Notes under the pieces: generated by a model
Seen by the model: the letters and a program-made list of their open reading frames with translations, nothing else
Databases searched by the model: none
What the model was told of the DNA's origin: nothing
In this document: positions 17,671 through 25,128 of the stretch, one piece after another
Numbering within the stretch: the first letter of the stretch is position 1
Layout: each line of letters begins with the position of its first letter
Position numbers and translations under genes: made by a program
From: Psychrobacter sp. UBA3480
Lineage (GTDB): Bacteria > Pseudomonadota > Gammaproteobacteria > Pseudomonadales > Moraxellaceae
NCBI RefSeq assembly: GCF_002377945.1
Contig: NZ_DFQV01000002.1
Span: 165,498-229,497 of the forward strand
Direction: 5' to 3'
Length of the DNA stretch: 64,000 bases

Positions 17671-17713
17671 TCAACCTCTTAAATAAACATACGTTCATTT
17701 ATTAGGATTTTTG

Positions 17714-18082
17714 ATGCGGAAATTTGTCCTAGATTACCCAAAGGGGAGTTACCGCAAGTTTTTTATTGTGTCTTTAATCCTAAGTTTTGGTTTTTTCATA
17801 AATTCTTCTATAAATAAAGACATACCAAGCATCTTAATATGGCTAGGAATATTTTTATCAGTATTGAAGCAAGTTGTCATACCTATAGATCTAGATCAAA
17901 AACTATCTTTATCGAAAAAAAGGTACTCTATAAGTGATGATGATTTCATAAGCCATTACAACAGTAGTTCTATTACTCATAATAACAACAAGGATAAAAC
18001 TTGGCATAAATTAATAATACTGGGTGATGATATTTCGTCTCTTTTGCTTATTGCTGTCATAATCTATAGCATATTTGGTTAA
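17714..18082 (+). CDS. membrane protein of unknown function
   Basis: 122 residues with three hydrophobic helices (about 16-33, 39-57 and 102-120) and a polar loop rich in Ser, Asn and Asp between the last two. The start at 17714 follows AGGA by six bases; a TTG one codon earlier is less likely. A good promoter stands upstream. No family recognised. Confidence 0.6.
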   Translation: MRKFVLDYPKGSYRKFFIVSLILSFGFFINSSINKDIPSILIWLGIFLSVLKQVVIPIDLDQKLSLSKKRYSISDDDFISHYNSSSITHNNNKDKTWHKLIILGDDISSLLLIAVIIYSIFG

Positions 18083-18176
18083 CTGAATTATATTAGTAAG
18101 CCATAAAAAAACTGTTATAGATTACTAATATGATGAAAGGCTTACCACTTAAAACTGGGCGTTCTAAGTAGCGGAC

Positions 18177-18377
18177 TCAAATCTGTTCAGCTTCTAACTT
18201 AGTTACTATACTTTCAAAAACTTCTTCAAAGTGCTGGCTATCAGTACATCTTTTAAACGCATTACCATTCCAAAATCCTAAATGAAATGTGATTGTAAGT
18301 CGCTTTTTATCCGCAGTTATCCTTTTTATTTCCGATAGGTTAACAATTTCATTGTCTACAACTATAAAACTTGGCAT
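18177..18377 (-). CDS. 66-residue protein, copy A
   Basis: A small soluble protein beginning MPSFIVVDNEIVNLSEIKRI, with the beta-rich middle RLTITFHLGFWNGNAFKRCT and an amphipathic C-terminal helix. A second copy at 39123-39323 differs at five of 66 positions. The beta-hairpin plus helix layout is like small single-domain proteins annotated only as hypothetical. Retention of two nearly identical copies suggests recent duplication. Function unknown. Confidence 0.65.
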   Translation of the reverse strand: MPSFIVVDNEIVNLSEIKRITADKKRLTITFHLGFWNGNAFKRCTDSQHFEEVFESIVTKLEAEQI

Positions 18378-18433
18378 CTAAATCTCTTTCTGTGGTGTTT
18401 ATCAATAATAGGTAGCTATAAATCTTACTTGCT

Positions 18434-18748
18434 CTATTTAGTTTCAGTATCAGAGTCGGGCAGGGATGTACGAATAATAAAGCGATAGATATCACAACAT
18501 AGAGTCCAGAAAAACCAAAGCAATATAGCAGCACATGCACCCAAGCCGATAACAATAGTGCCTATTCTAATACCGCCATCCAGACCCCCATTCCAAATAT
18601 GAGGTGCAATAGGTGGACCCATCGTTGCAACAAACGCCAAGAAGAACCCTAACATTACTATAAATCCTGTAATTGTAAGGCGTATCACTATTACTAATAT
18701 ATTATCAACCCATGTATCATTCTTCTTATGCTCTAGAAACTTAAACAT
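18434..18748 (-). CDS. small membrane protein
   Basis: About 104 residues with two long hydrophobic helices (roughly 18-45 and 60-88) and a polar tail ending SLPDSDTETK. The ATG at 18748 has AAGG at correct spacing; the ATG two codons earlier abuts it. A fragment of its 3' end is found beside the second copy of the 66-residue gene, near 39375-39420. So both genes were once duplicated together. No family recognised. Confidence 0.6.
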   Translation of the reverse strand: MFKFLEHKKNDTWVDNILVIVIRLTITGFIVMLGFFLAFVATMGPPIAPHIWNGGLDGGIRIGTIVIGLGACAAILLWFFWTLCCDIYRFIIRTSLPDSDTETK

Positions 18749-18782
18749 GACCATCCTTTTTTTAGCTACCTAACTCTCAATT

Positions 18783-18862
18783 GCTTTAAATCCCTTTACT
18801 AAATCAGCCATTAAATCCTTATCCGTCTGTCTGGTCAAAAAATCCAATAGATGGTCAGCGGT
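18783..18862 (-). pseudogene. gene fragment 'LLDFLTRQ', copy 1
   Basis: Minus strand reads HLLDFLTRQTDKDLMADLVK and then GFKAIES before a stop. The same coding piece appears at 19825-19905 and 35078-35170. Here it follows directly on the broken acetyltransferase. It looks like the C-terminus of a lost gene. Confidence 0.6.
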
Positions 18863-18872
18863 ATATCCAGCA

Positions 18873-19119
18873 TCATCCATTTTTAGCTTTTCGAATTCTT
18901 GCCATCTGATAGGCATTGATATACTCGCCGTTGCGATAAGCATAATCCACCATCTCACCTTCTATCACAAAGCCCAAGCTTTTCGGCCAGTCGCGTGCGC
19001 CATAGGGTCTTTGACGGCATAGGCAATTGCAAAGTATTAGCATATAAGGCCTCATCGGTATAAATGGCTTGCAATGCCTCTGCATCTTCTGGCTCAGCAT
19101 GACGTATTCCGATTTTCAT
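18873..19119 (-). pseudogene. GNAT acetyltransferase with large internal deletion
   Basis: Start MKIGIRHAEPEDAEALQAIY and end EGEMVDYAYRNGEYINAYQM match the intact GNAT gene at 35898-36401. The middle, about 85 codons including the acetyl-CoA-binding motif, is gone and the junction is out of frame. The order O-methyltransferase then GNAT is the same in both places, but the blocks are inverted with respect to each other. Confidence 0.85.
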
Positions 19120-19177
19120 TATATTTATCCTTAAATACGAATCGTTATTTGATTTACATGTTGACTTTGGCAGCGAC

Positions 19178-19777
19178 CTACCATTTTTTTAGCGCCACGA
19201 ACTCACCCTTACCAATGGGAGCTAAGTAGGTGTGAAACTGTGAATTACCATTGAAATAATTAAAAACGTCTGTCATTTCCTCCTTATGAGAGACTGCATT
19301 ATCAAATACAATGACGCCTTTTGTCCTAGTTAACCGTATTACATCCTCCAAGATATCTAAATACAATTTTCTATCCATATCAACAAAAACTAAGTCAAAG
19401 CTTTTACTCATTTCTGATAAGATCATGGGTGCGTCACCCTCAATAATCTTAATCCTATCCACTAAGCCTGTACTTAAAAAATTCTCCCTTGCAGCGCTAA
19501 CCTTCTTAGAATCGTTTTCTATTGTGGTGATTTGAACGTCTTCGTCAGTACATAATGCTAACCAAGCAGCAGAATAACCATTTGAAGTACCTACTTCTAA
19601 TATTCTTTCTGCTGACGTGATTTGAGCCAGCAGACCTAGGAACTTACCTGTCTCTGGCATTATATTAAGGTACTTATCAATTTTGTTGATAGATTTTGAG
19701 TCGTTAATCTGACCTTCCATATATAGTTCACTTAAAAAACTTTCAATATCTATGTCTTCAATATCTATGTCATTCAT
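19178..19777 (-). CDS. SAM-dependent O-methyltransferase, copy A
   Basis: 199 residues, class I Rossmann methyltransferase of the catechol/caffeoyl-CoA O-methyltransferase type. SAM motif I is ILEVGTSNGYSAAWLAL, with QITTIEND (acidic ribose-binding Glu) and DLVFVDMDR (metal-binding region) following. The small-molecule substrate is unknown. Compared with the copy at 35205-35789 there are eight substitutions plus a five-residue N-terminal insertion (EDIDI) that comes from a 15-bp tandem duplication. GAGGAG stands upstream. Downstream is the deleted GNAT gene; upstream is the IS3 element. Confidence 0.85.
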   Translation of the reverse strand: MNDIDIEDIDIESFLSELYMEGQINDSKSINKIDKYLNIMPETGKFLGLLAQITSAERILEVGTSNGYSAAWLALCTDEDVQITTIENDSKKVSAARENFLSTGLVDRIKIIEGDAPMILSEMSKSFDLVFVDMDRKLYLDILEDVIRLTRTKGVIVFDNAVSHKEEMTDVFNYFNGNSQFHTYLAPIGKGEFVALKKW

Positions 19778-19824
19778 TTAAGTAAAACTCCTCACTTATT
19801 AAGTCAATTCAAAATCCGTTTTAG

Positions 19825-19905
19825 CCTCAATCTTACCCCAAGTCCTTTTACTAATTCTACTATTAAATCTTTATCTCCCTGTCTGGTCAAAAAGCCTAAT
19901 AAACT
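19825..19905 (-). pseudogene. gene fragment 'LLDFLTRQ', copy 2
   Basis: Minus strand reads LLGFLTRQGDKDLIVELVKG. It is cut off by the IS3 element a few bases upstream (19914). It lies directly 5' of the O-methyltransferase gene, as does copy 3 at 35078-35170. Confidence 0.6.
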
Positions 19906-19978
19906 ATTAATTGTGACCCCTGCCGTCAAATCCGTACACCTAAAATTAGTAAACTAACGACTCAATGAGGAGTTTACC

Positions 19979-20206
19979 ATGACTAAGAAAATCAGAACTT
20001 ACAGCACAGAATTCAAAGTCGAAGCCGTCAAGAAGACAGCAGACAATAACGGCAATATTTCAGCGACTTCAAAGCAACTCGGCATCGCCATGCAAACGCT
20101 ATCGAACTGGCATAACAAAGCCAACCAAGGCAAGCTTAAATTGGCTGAAAAGGAACGAGATATATTAAAAAATGCGACGGCGTACTTCGCCAATGAGGAA
20201 CGTTAA
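19979..20206 (+). CDS. IS3-family transposase OrfA
   Basis: 75 residues. Helix-turn-helix MTKKIRTYSTEFKVEAVKKT with QLGIAMQTLSNWHNKANQGK, then the start of a leucine-zipper helix. It is slightly shorter than usual OrfA proteins (about 90-100), ending early before the usual frameshift window with orfB. OrfA binds the IS ends and is joined to OrfB by programmed frameshift to make the transposase. Confidence 0.8.
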   Translation: MTKKIRTYSTEFKVEAVKKTADNNGNISATSKQLGIAMQTLSNWHNKANQGKLKLAEKERDILKNATAYFANEER

Positions 20207-21134
20207 GAAACAGTCTGGTAGACTATTTTAGTGACGCAAAACGTAGGGCTATACCCGCAGTGACAGCTCGTAAGGTACGCCTTTATACAAACTAATAGAC
20301 AGGTCTTTAGTATCGTCTCTATGTGCCGTGTACTAAGTGTTAAGCCGTCAAGCTACTACGACTGGATCAATCGTGATATCAGCGACCAACAGATACATCG
20401 TAACCATTGTGAGCTACTAGTTAAGCCGCTCACAGTGAAAGTAAAGAACGTTATTGTTATAAGCGTTTGCATGCAAATCTGACAGAGCAAGGTTTTGACA
20501 TTAGCACATACATGGTTAGAAGTATCAAAGAAGAACACGGCATCAAATGCCGTCGCCACAAACGCTTTAAAGTCACTACGGACTCAAACCATTATAAAAT
20601 GGTTTATCTAAACGTGTTGGATCAGCTGTTTGATGCTAAGCGTCCTGATGAGTCTTGGGTCAGTTACATCACCTATATCTGGACAGATGAGGGCTGTACT
20701 TGGCAGGCGTTAAAGACTTATATACTAAAGAGATGGTCGGCTATGCCATCAACAAACGTATGACCGCCGATCTAGTATGCAAAGCATTGAACATGGCCAT
20801 CAAGAATAAACGTCCAAGCCAAGGGCTGATTGTACATTCAGATAGAGGCAGTCTGTACTGTAGCCATGCCTACCACAAGATTATCAAACAGCATCAGTTT
20901 ACAGGCTCAATGAGTGGTAAGTGCAACTGCTTTGATAATGCTTCGATAGAAAGCTTCTGGTGCATTTTGAAGAATGAGCTGGTATATCACCAAGACTATA
21001 AAACAAGGTTTGTAGCGATCAGCGATATCATTGGCTATATTGAGCTGTACTACAACCAAACGAGGATTCAAAAGAGTTTAGGCTATAGATCGCCAAGACA
21101 GGTGTGGTTTAACTTTTACCGTCAAGCTGCGTAA
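20205..21134 (+). pseudogene. IS3-family orfB, frameshifted, first catalytic Asp lost
   Basis: The rve-type integrase is readable only in pieces. SVKPSSYYDWINRDISDQQI is followed by a frameshift near 20427, then YKRLHANLTEQGFDISTYMV, another frameshift near 20695-20705, then KDLYTKEMVGYAINKRMTAD to the end. Besides the frameshifts, the first Asp of the DDE triad in W-V-S-D-I-T-Y is Tyr here (WVSYITYIW). The second (HSDRGS) and the Glu (NASIESFW) are present. No active transposase can be made. Confidence 0.9.
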
Positions 21135-21182
21135 CTAAAATCTCCCAAGTTTAACTGTACGGATTTGACGGCAGGGGTCAGT

Positions 21183-21280
21183 AATCGAATACTTTATGAG
21201 AGTTATTACTGTTCTTCATGATATCTATTACATACTCTGTATTATCTGCAGAAATACCAACAATAGCTGACCACTACAGA
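21183..21280 (-). pseudogene. fragment of StbB-like ATPase gene
   Basis: Minus strand reads SAIVGISADNTEYVIDIMKN followed by SNNSHKVFDY. This matches residues about 88-118 of the protein at 52045-52842. It abuts the right end of the IS3 element, which truncates it; the rest of the gene is missing on both sides. Confidence 0.85.
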
Positions 21281-21461
21281 TTAACTATAAGATACTGAAC
21301 CCTCAATATTGAAGTGAAATTTTACAATTAAGAAGTGTTAACTTTATTGTGGAAATACCTAATTTAGTCGATAATAATCTATTAATATAGTTATAACCAG
21401 ATTTTTTGATTGTGCTTTATAAAAATTCTAATTTATTGATATCTTTTACAGGAAAAGCTAA

Positions 21462-21842
21462 ATGTCCAACCTCAAATTGGCAACAGTAGGATTTGCCTCA
21501 ATTATATTTATAAGTATAGGTTGCAGCAATGAAGAGTTCAATAGCGTTAATGAAGTGAAAGAAAACCCATCAGAAGCCATAACGAAGCAAACTCCAGAAG
21601 AGGTAGAAGTGCGTGGAACCTTTAAAAGAAGCTTTGAAATACATGAGCTAGATGCGAATGGGAAAGTTTACTATGTGTCAGATCCCAAACAGCTTTTGAT
21701 GGAAGACTCAAATCAAATTGGTCAAGACGGTTATTACAAGTTGTTTGAAACTTGCGTGGTCGGAGTGATCGGCTCTGAAGGTGGTTACGGACCTACTGGT
21801 AAGTACGAAAATGAAATTACTGTTCGCGAAATTTGTGTATGA
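21462..21842 (+). CDS. small lipoprotein
   Basis: 126 residues. MSNLKLATVGFASIIFISIG followed by Cys21 is a lipoprotein signal. The mature part is acidic with a short beta region (VRGTFKRSFEIHELDANGKV) and two further cysteines near the end (ETCVVGVIG and REICV), which could form a disulfide. The start follows AGGAAAAG. No family recognised. Confidence 0.65.
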   Translation: MSNLKLATVGFASIIFISIGCSNEEFNSVNEVKENPSEAITKQTPEEVEVRGTFKRSFEIHELDANGKVYYVSDPKQLLMEDSNQIGQDGYYKLFETCVVGVIGSEGGYGPTGKYENEITVREICV

Positions 21843-21988
21843 AGAGGGGAATAGTCTAAAAAACTCTGAAAGTTAATCAGCAGGTTATACGTTAGCAAGA
21901 AGCCATTATTTGCTAAATTGATGAGTTTCTATTTTAAGGAATATCAAAAATCTTAATCTATAAAATTATCTCAAACAAGCATCTGCGT

Positions 21989-23281
21989 ATGGCACTGCTA
22001 TTTTTGCTGATTCAGCAAATTATTGTGGCGTCATCGACATACTTTATTGCTCGCCTTGCACAAAGCTTAACCGAGGATAGTATCTCAATTTTGTATATGC
22101 TGTTATTTGCCGCCTCTTTAATAGCAGTTTACGTGCCTGCGTATTTTTGTGTTACCAATACAGAACGCGCTAAGTACGATGCTCATAAGCTTTACAATGA
22201 TGATTTTCATGCTGTCTTTTTAGGTAAGACTTATTTGTTATCTAGCGACGAGTTACAGAGTACGGCAACGACAACGCTCGCTCAAGAAAGTAACTATACC
22301 CTTGAGACAGTTATTGATAGTATTTTTGATATTTCAGCGTTGGTACTCAATGTCTTATTTAACGTGTTGGTCATTGCTTGGTTTTTAGATGGCACATTAC
22401 TGCTTGGTTATGCAGTAGGTATTATTTTCGCCTCCATGTTTGTGCATTTTAGACGACATGCTTTAAAAATGGCTGCCAAAACAGATCAGAAATCACGGCT
22501 GAATTTAACCGCTAAGCTTTTCGACAGTTGGGATAACGTCGTTATTTTCAATAAGCATAATTTCAAGATTTATAATAATATTGTTCAAAAAAGCTTTGCG
22601 ACAGCTAAGAATAATAGCGTTAAATCTACATCGATTCAGCACATCAATTCAAGCTTAGGCATGATAATATTGATGCTGCCGGTCTTTGTGGTCACTGCTT
22701 TTATTTTTAATAAAAATTGGCATGATGCTACGACGATGGCGGTACTAATTGCCACGCTGCCAAGACAAATTCAGCTATTGCAAATGTGCTATGCCTTGAT
22801 TGGCTACCATACCAGTATTGGCGTTATTAAAACGATGCTAGATGGCATTTTAGAGGTTTTACAACCTACCACTGTGGATTTAGATACCTACATTCAGGCA
22901 AACCAAATACGGGTGAAGCAAACAGGGGAAATTTTTGATTCAACACAACTACCCAAGCAAGGTAGAGTAACGTTGGTTGGTAATAATGGTGTTGGTAAAT
23001 CTTGTATATTACTCAAGCTCAAAGACCACTACCAAGAACAGGCCTACTATTTACCTGCTAAGCATAATTTATATTTCAATTACAAAACTGACAAAGCCCA
23101 TAGAGGTTCAACAGGACAACAACTCATCAAGCAAATTCAAGAAATTAGAGAGGACGACCAAAGTAGGATTGTCATGCTTGATGAGTGGGATGCCCATTTA
23201 GATAAAAAGAATACTCAAATTATAGATCAATATCTTGATGAGCTTGCCCAAACAAGACTTGTAGTGGATGTTAGACATTGA
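21989..23281 (+). CDS. ABC exporter-like protein with degenerate ATPase
   Basis: At least 430 residues: a six-helix membrane domain (about 1-275) followed by an ATP-binding domain. Walker A VGNNGVGKSCIL and Walker B IVMLDEWDAHLD are clear. The signature motif is replaced by GSTGQQL and the ATPase domain is short, ending at the H-loop region VVDVRH. It may be a half-transporter for a peptide or small molecule. The reading frame is open upstream of the ATG and gives IYKIISNKHLR. An ATG at about 21920 (MSFYFKEYQKS) would join it if one T were restored near 21955, so the true N-terminus may be frameshifted. Confidence 0.65.
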   Translation: MALLFLLIQQIIVASSTYFIARLAQSLTEDSISILYMLLFAASLIAVYVPAYFCVTNTERAKYDAHKLYNDDFHAVFLGKTYLLSSDELQSTATTTLAQESNYTLETVIDSIFDISALVLNVLFNVLVIAWFLDGTLLLGYAVGIIFASMFVHFRRHALKMAAKTDQKSRLNLTAKLFDSWDNVVIFNKHNFKIYNNIVQKSFATAKNNSVKSTSIQHINSSLGMIILMLPVFVVTAFIFNKNWHDATTMAVLIATLPRQIQLLQMCYALIGYHTSIGVIKTMLDGILEVLQPTTVDLDTYIQANQIRVKQTGEIFDSTQLPKQGRVTLVGNNGVGKSCILLKLKDHYQEQAYYLPAKHNLYFNYKTDKAHRGSTGQQLIKQIQEIREDDQSRIVMLDEWDAHLDKKNTQIIDQYLDELAQTRLVVDVRH

Positions 23282-23379
23282 TTTGAAAAGCGCTTAATCT
23301 AATATTATTGCTGATATCCAAACTCGTTTTTTATATGTTACTTACTGATTCGATCAAACGGGTGCGTCTCCCAAATAGG

Positions 23380-23410
23380 GAATTAGAATTTAGTTGTAGG
23401 CTGATAGTAT
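23380..23410 (-). repeat. partial boundary element
   Basis: TTTAGTTGTAGGCTGATAGT followed by AT is shared with 34387-34406. The left half of the boundary palindrome family includes a similar AGCCTACA motif. Confidence 0.5.
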
Positions 23411-23413
23411 GCT

Positions 23414-23596
23414 TTGAACACCAGACAAGTCACTATGCTCAATATTTTGCTAACAAACTTTTGTGGCAAGTTGATTACCAAGAGATGGGCAGTCATGACC
23501 AAGTGTTCTATAGACAAAGCACTACTGGACATTAATGATTTGATAGAGAAGGGGGTGCTGAAAAATTCTGAGGCTTCAGGGCGTAGCACGAGCTAG
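23414..23596 (+). pseudogene. C-terminal remnant of a Fic-family protein
   Basis: The frame ends MTKCSIDKALLDINDLIEKG, VLKNSEASGRSTS. This is the winged-helix tail typical of Fic/DUF4172 proteins, usually K-C-S-x-D-T-A-L-R-D-I-N-D-L-I-x-K-G followed by G-G-G-R-S-T-S-Y. The catalytic Fic domain with HPFxxGNGR is absent and the reading frame stops where the Tyr should be. Only the DNA-binding-like tail survives. Confidence 0.65.
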
Positions 23597-23639
23597 GAAT
23601 TAGCTTTGTGATAAACAAAGATCGCATGGTTTGTATTTT

Positions 23640-23703
23640 ACTGCAAAGCAGCGTAACTAAAATCTCCCAAATTTAAGTTTACAAAGTTGAAGGTAGGGGT
23701 CAG
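23640..23703 (+). mobile_element. right-end fragment of the IS3 element
   Basis: GCGTAACTAAAATCTCCCAA and the end GGTAGGGGTCAG match the last 60 bp of the IS at 19914-21180, with several substitutions. No transposase gene or left end accompanies it. Confidence 0.8.
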
Positions 23704-23780
23704 TTCGCTTTGGAAATACGTTCTTGTACTCTTTTTATATGATAAACAACGATATATATTTAATAAAAAATGATTTTTTA

Positions 23781-24323
23781 TTAGTGCATCACTGGCGTTG
23801 CTTGCGTATTGAAAGCAAAAGCTTTATTACTAAAATTACCAATCATTACCGCCTCAATCACTGGTTTAACCGTATCATCTAAAGCTTCAACCTCAATGAT
23901 AAAGTCTGCACCAGGACCCCCTTTATTTTCTTCTTTTTCAACGATATAGTTGAGGGTTGCCATAGGTGGCAGCTTAATTGAGTTCTCGATATATGACTTT
24001 ATTAGCTCTCCGTTAGTACCGTAATAATCAATTTTATTGATATAAAGCGATTTGTTTAATGTGATGTTACGAATACTCAAAGTCGCTGATAGCAATACTT
24101 TTTGATTGTACCTATCAATATAAATGTCTGAATAAATGGGCACATAAAAGGTTTGTTTATAACTTAATTGACGGGGATCGACGGCTGAGGTTATTTCAAG
24201 CTCTTTCATAGGATCTTTATTATTTTCTGAAAATACTATATTGGGATCTTCTATTGATTTATCACAACCTGATAACAGCACCAATATAGCAATGGCTATG
24301 GCGGACATATTGAGCTTGTTCAT
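23781..24323 (-). CDS. DUF3124 lipoprotein
   Basis: 180 residues. MNKLNMSAIAIAILVLLSG then Cys20 is a lipoprotein signal. The body is the DUF3124 pattern: YKQTFYVPIYSDIYI, LLSATLSIRNITLNKSLYIN, KIDYYGTNGELIKSYIENSI, LPPMATLNYIVE and a Gly-rich GGPGADFIIEVEA. It has a beta-sandwich look and is periplasmic or membrane-anchored; its role is unknown. It lies 75 bp downstream of kdpE on the same strand with no obvious terminator between, so it may be read through from the kdp transcript. Confidence 0.8.
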   Translation of the reverse strand: MNKLNMSAIAIAILVLLSGCDKSIEDPNIVFSENNKDPMKELEITSAVDPRQLSYKQTFYVPIYSDIYIDRYNQKVLLSATLSIRNITLNKSLYINKIDYYGTNGELIKSYIENSIKLPPMATLNYIVEKEENKGGPGADFIIEVEALDDTVKPVIEAVMIGNFSNKAFAFNTQATPVMH

Positions 24324-24398
24324 GATGTTTCCCTCTTTTTTTGCATCTTACCATCGGCTTAATATTCTAGTTAGGAGACTAAATACATTCATGTATTG

Positions 24399-25085
24399 TC
24401 AGTCTTTAGGGATATGTAGCTTGTAGCCGACACCGATTTCGGTTAAGAAGAAATTTGGTCGAGAAGGATTATCTTCTAGTTTCTGGCGTAAATTTGACAT
24501 AAATATGCGAACATAATGTTCTTGATGGTTATGACCTTTACCCCAAACTTCATTAAGCAGTTGTTTATGGGTCAGTACTTTTTCCGCATAACGGATCAGG
24601 ACAGTCAGCAAGCGATACTCAATAGGTGTTAAATGGACGTCTTTACCATTTTTCTTGACTTGTCTCTGCGTCAGATCGATGCTGACATTGCCAAGCTCTA
24701 TCTGACTAGGTGCTTCGTAGCCAACCTGCCAGCGGCGCATATGGGCATTAACACGCGCAACCAATTCGCCCATACTAAAAGGTTTCACTAAATAATCATC
24801 TGCACCTAAATTGAGCGCTTTTATTTTATCCTGCTCATCACTGCGAGCTGATAATACTAAAATAGGTAATGAAGACCATGTCCTAATATCTGCAATAACG
24901 TCACAGCCATCACCATCAGGTAAGCCAAGATCTAATATCAGTAAGTCAGGACGGCGCGTCGCAGCTTCTATTAAGCCTCTGTGCGAGCTATCCGCGGTAA
25001 AAATTTGATAGCCTTCTTGCTCCATCGCTGTTTTAATAAATCGTGCAATATGGGCTTCATCTTCGATGATTAGTATGGTCTTCAT
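24399..25085 (-). CDS. kdpE: KdpE, response regulator of potassium transport
   Basis: 228 residues, OmpR/PhoB type. Receiver domain with acidic pocket IIEDE (8-10), phospho-acceptor Asp52 in LILDLGLPDGDG and the conserved Lys in DDYLVKPFSMGE. C-terminal winged helix (about 130-225) with HLTPIEYRLLTVLIRYAEKV and QEHYVRIFMSNLRQKLEDNP. It would be phosphorylated by KdpD on potassium limitation or osmotic upshift and activate kdpFABC. It is the last gene of the locus, 43 bp after kdpD. Confidence 0.95.
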   Translation of the reverse strand: MKTILIIEDEAHIARFIKTAMEQEGYQIFTADSSHRGLIEAATRRPDLLILDLGLPDGDGCDVIADIRTWSSLPILVLSARSDEQDKIKALNLGADDYLVKPFSMGELVARVNAHMRRWQVGYEAPSQIELGNVSIDLTQRQVKKNGKDVHLTPIEYRLLTVLIRYAEKVLTHKQLLNEVWGKGHNHQEHYVRIFMSNLRQKLEDNPSRPNFFLTEIGVGYKLHIPKD

Positions 25086-25128
25086 AAGTATGTTTTTCGC
25101 TATTAGTGTTGACCTTATGATATAGCAC

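Larger units (their letters stand above)
19914..21180 (+). mobile_element. IS3-family insertion sequence, inactivated
   Basis: 1,267 bp with perfect 25-bp terminal inverted repeats beginning TGACCCCTGCCGTCAAATCC and mirrored at the right end (GGATTTGACGGCAGGGGTCA). It carries orfA and a broken orfB. The flanking bases do not form an obvious target duplication (left AATTG, right GTAAT). The left side is the methyltransferase block and the right side a fragment of a StbB-like gene, so DNA next to the element has been rearranged since insertion. Fragments of the same IS lie near 1465, 23640 and 33061. Confidence 0.9.

Noticed and set aside
18349..18555. A 68-residue minus-strand frame
   Set aside because: It overlaps two better supported genes in another frame and reads as their shadow.
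20356..20559. Minus-strand frame inside the IS3 element
   Set aside because: Antisense shadow of the orfB pseudogene.
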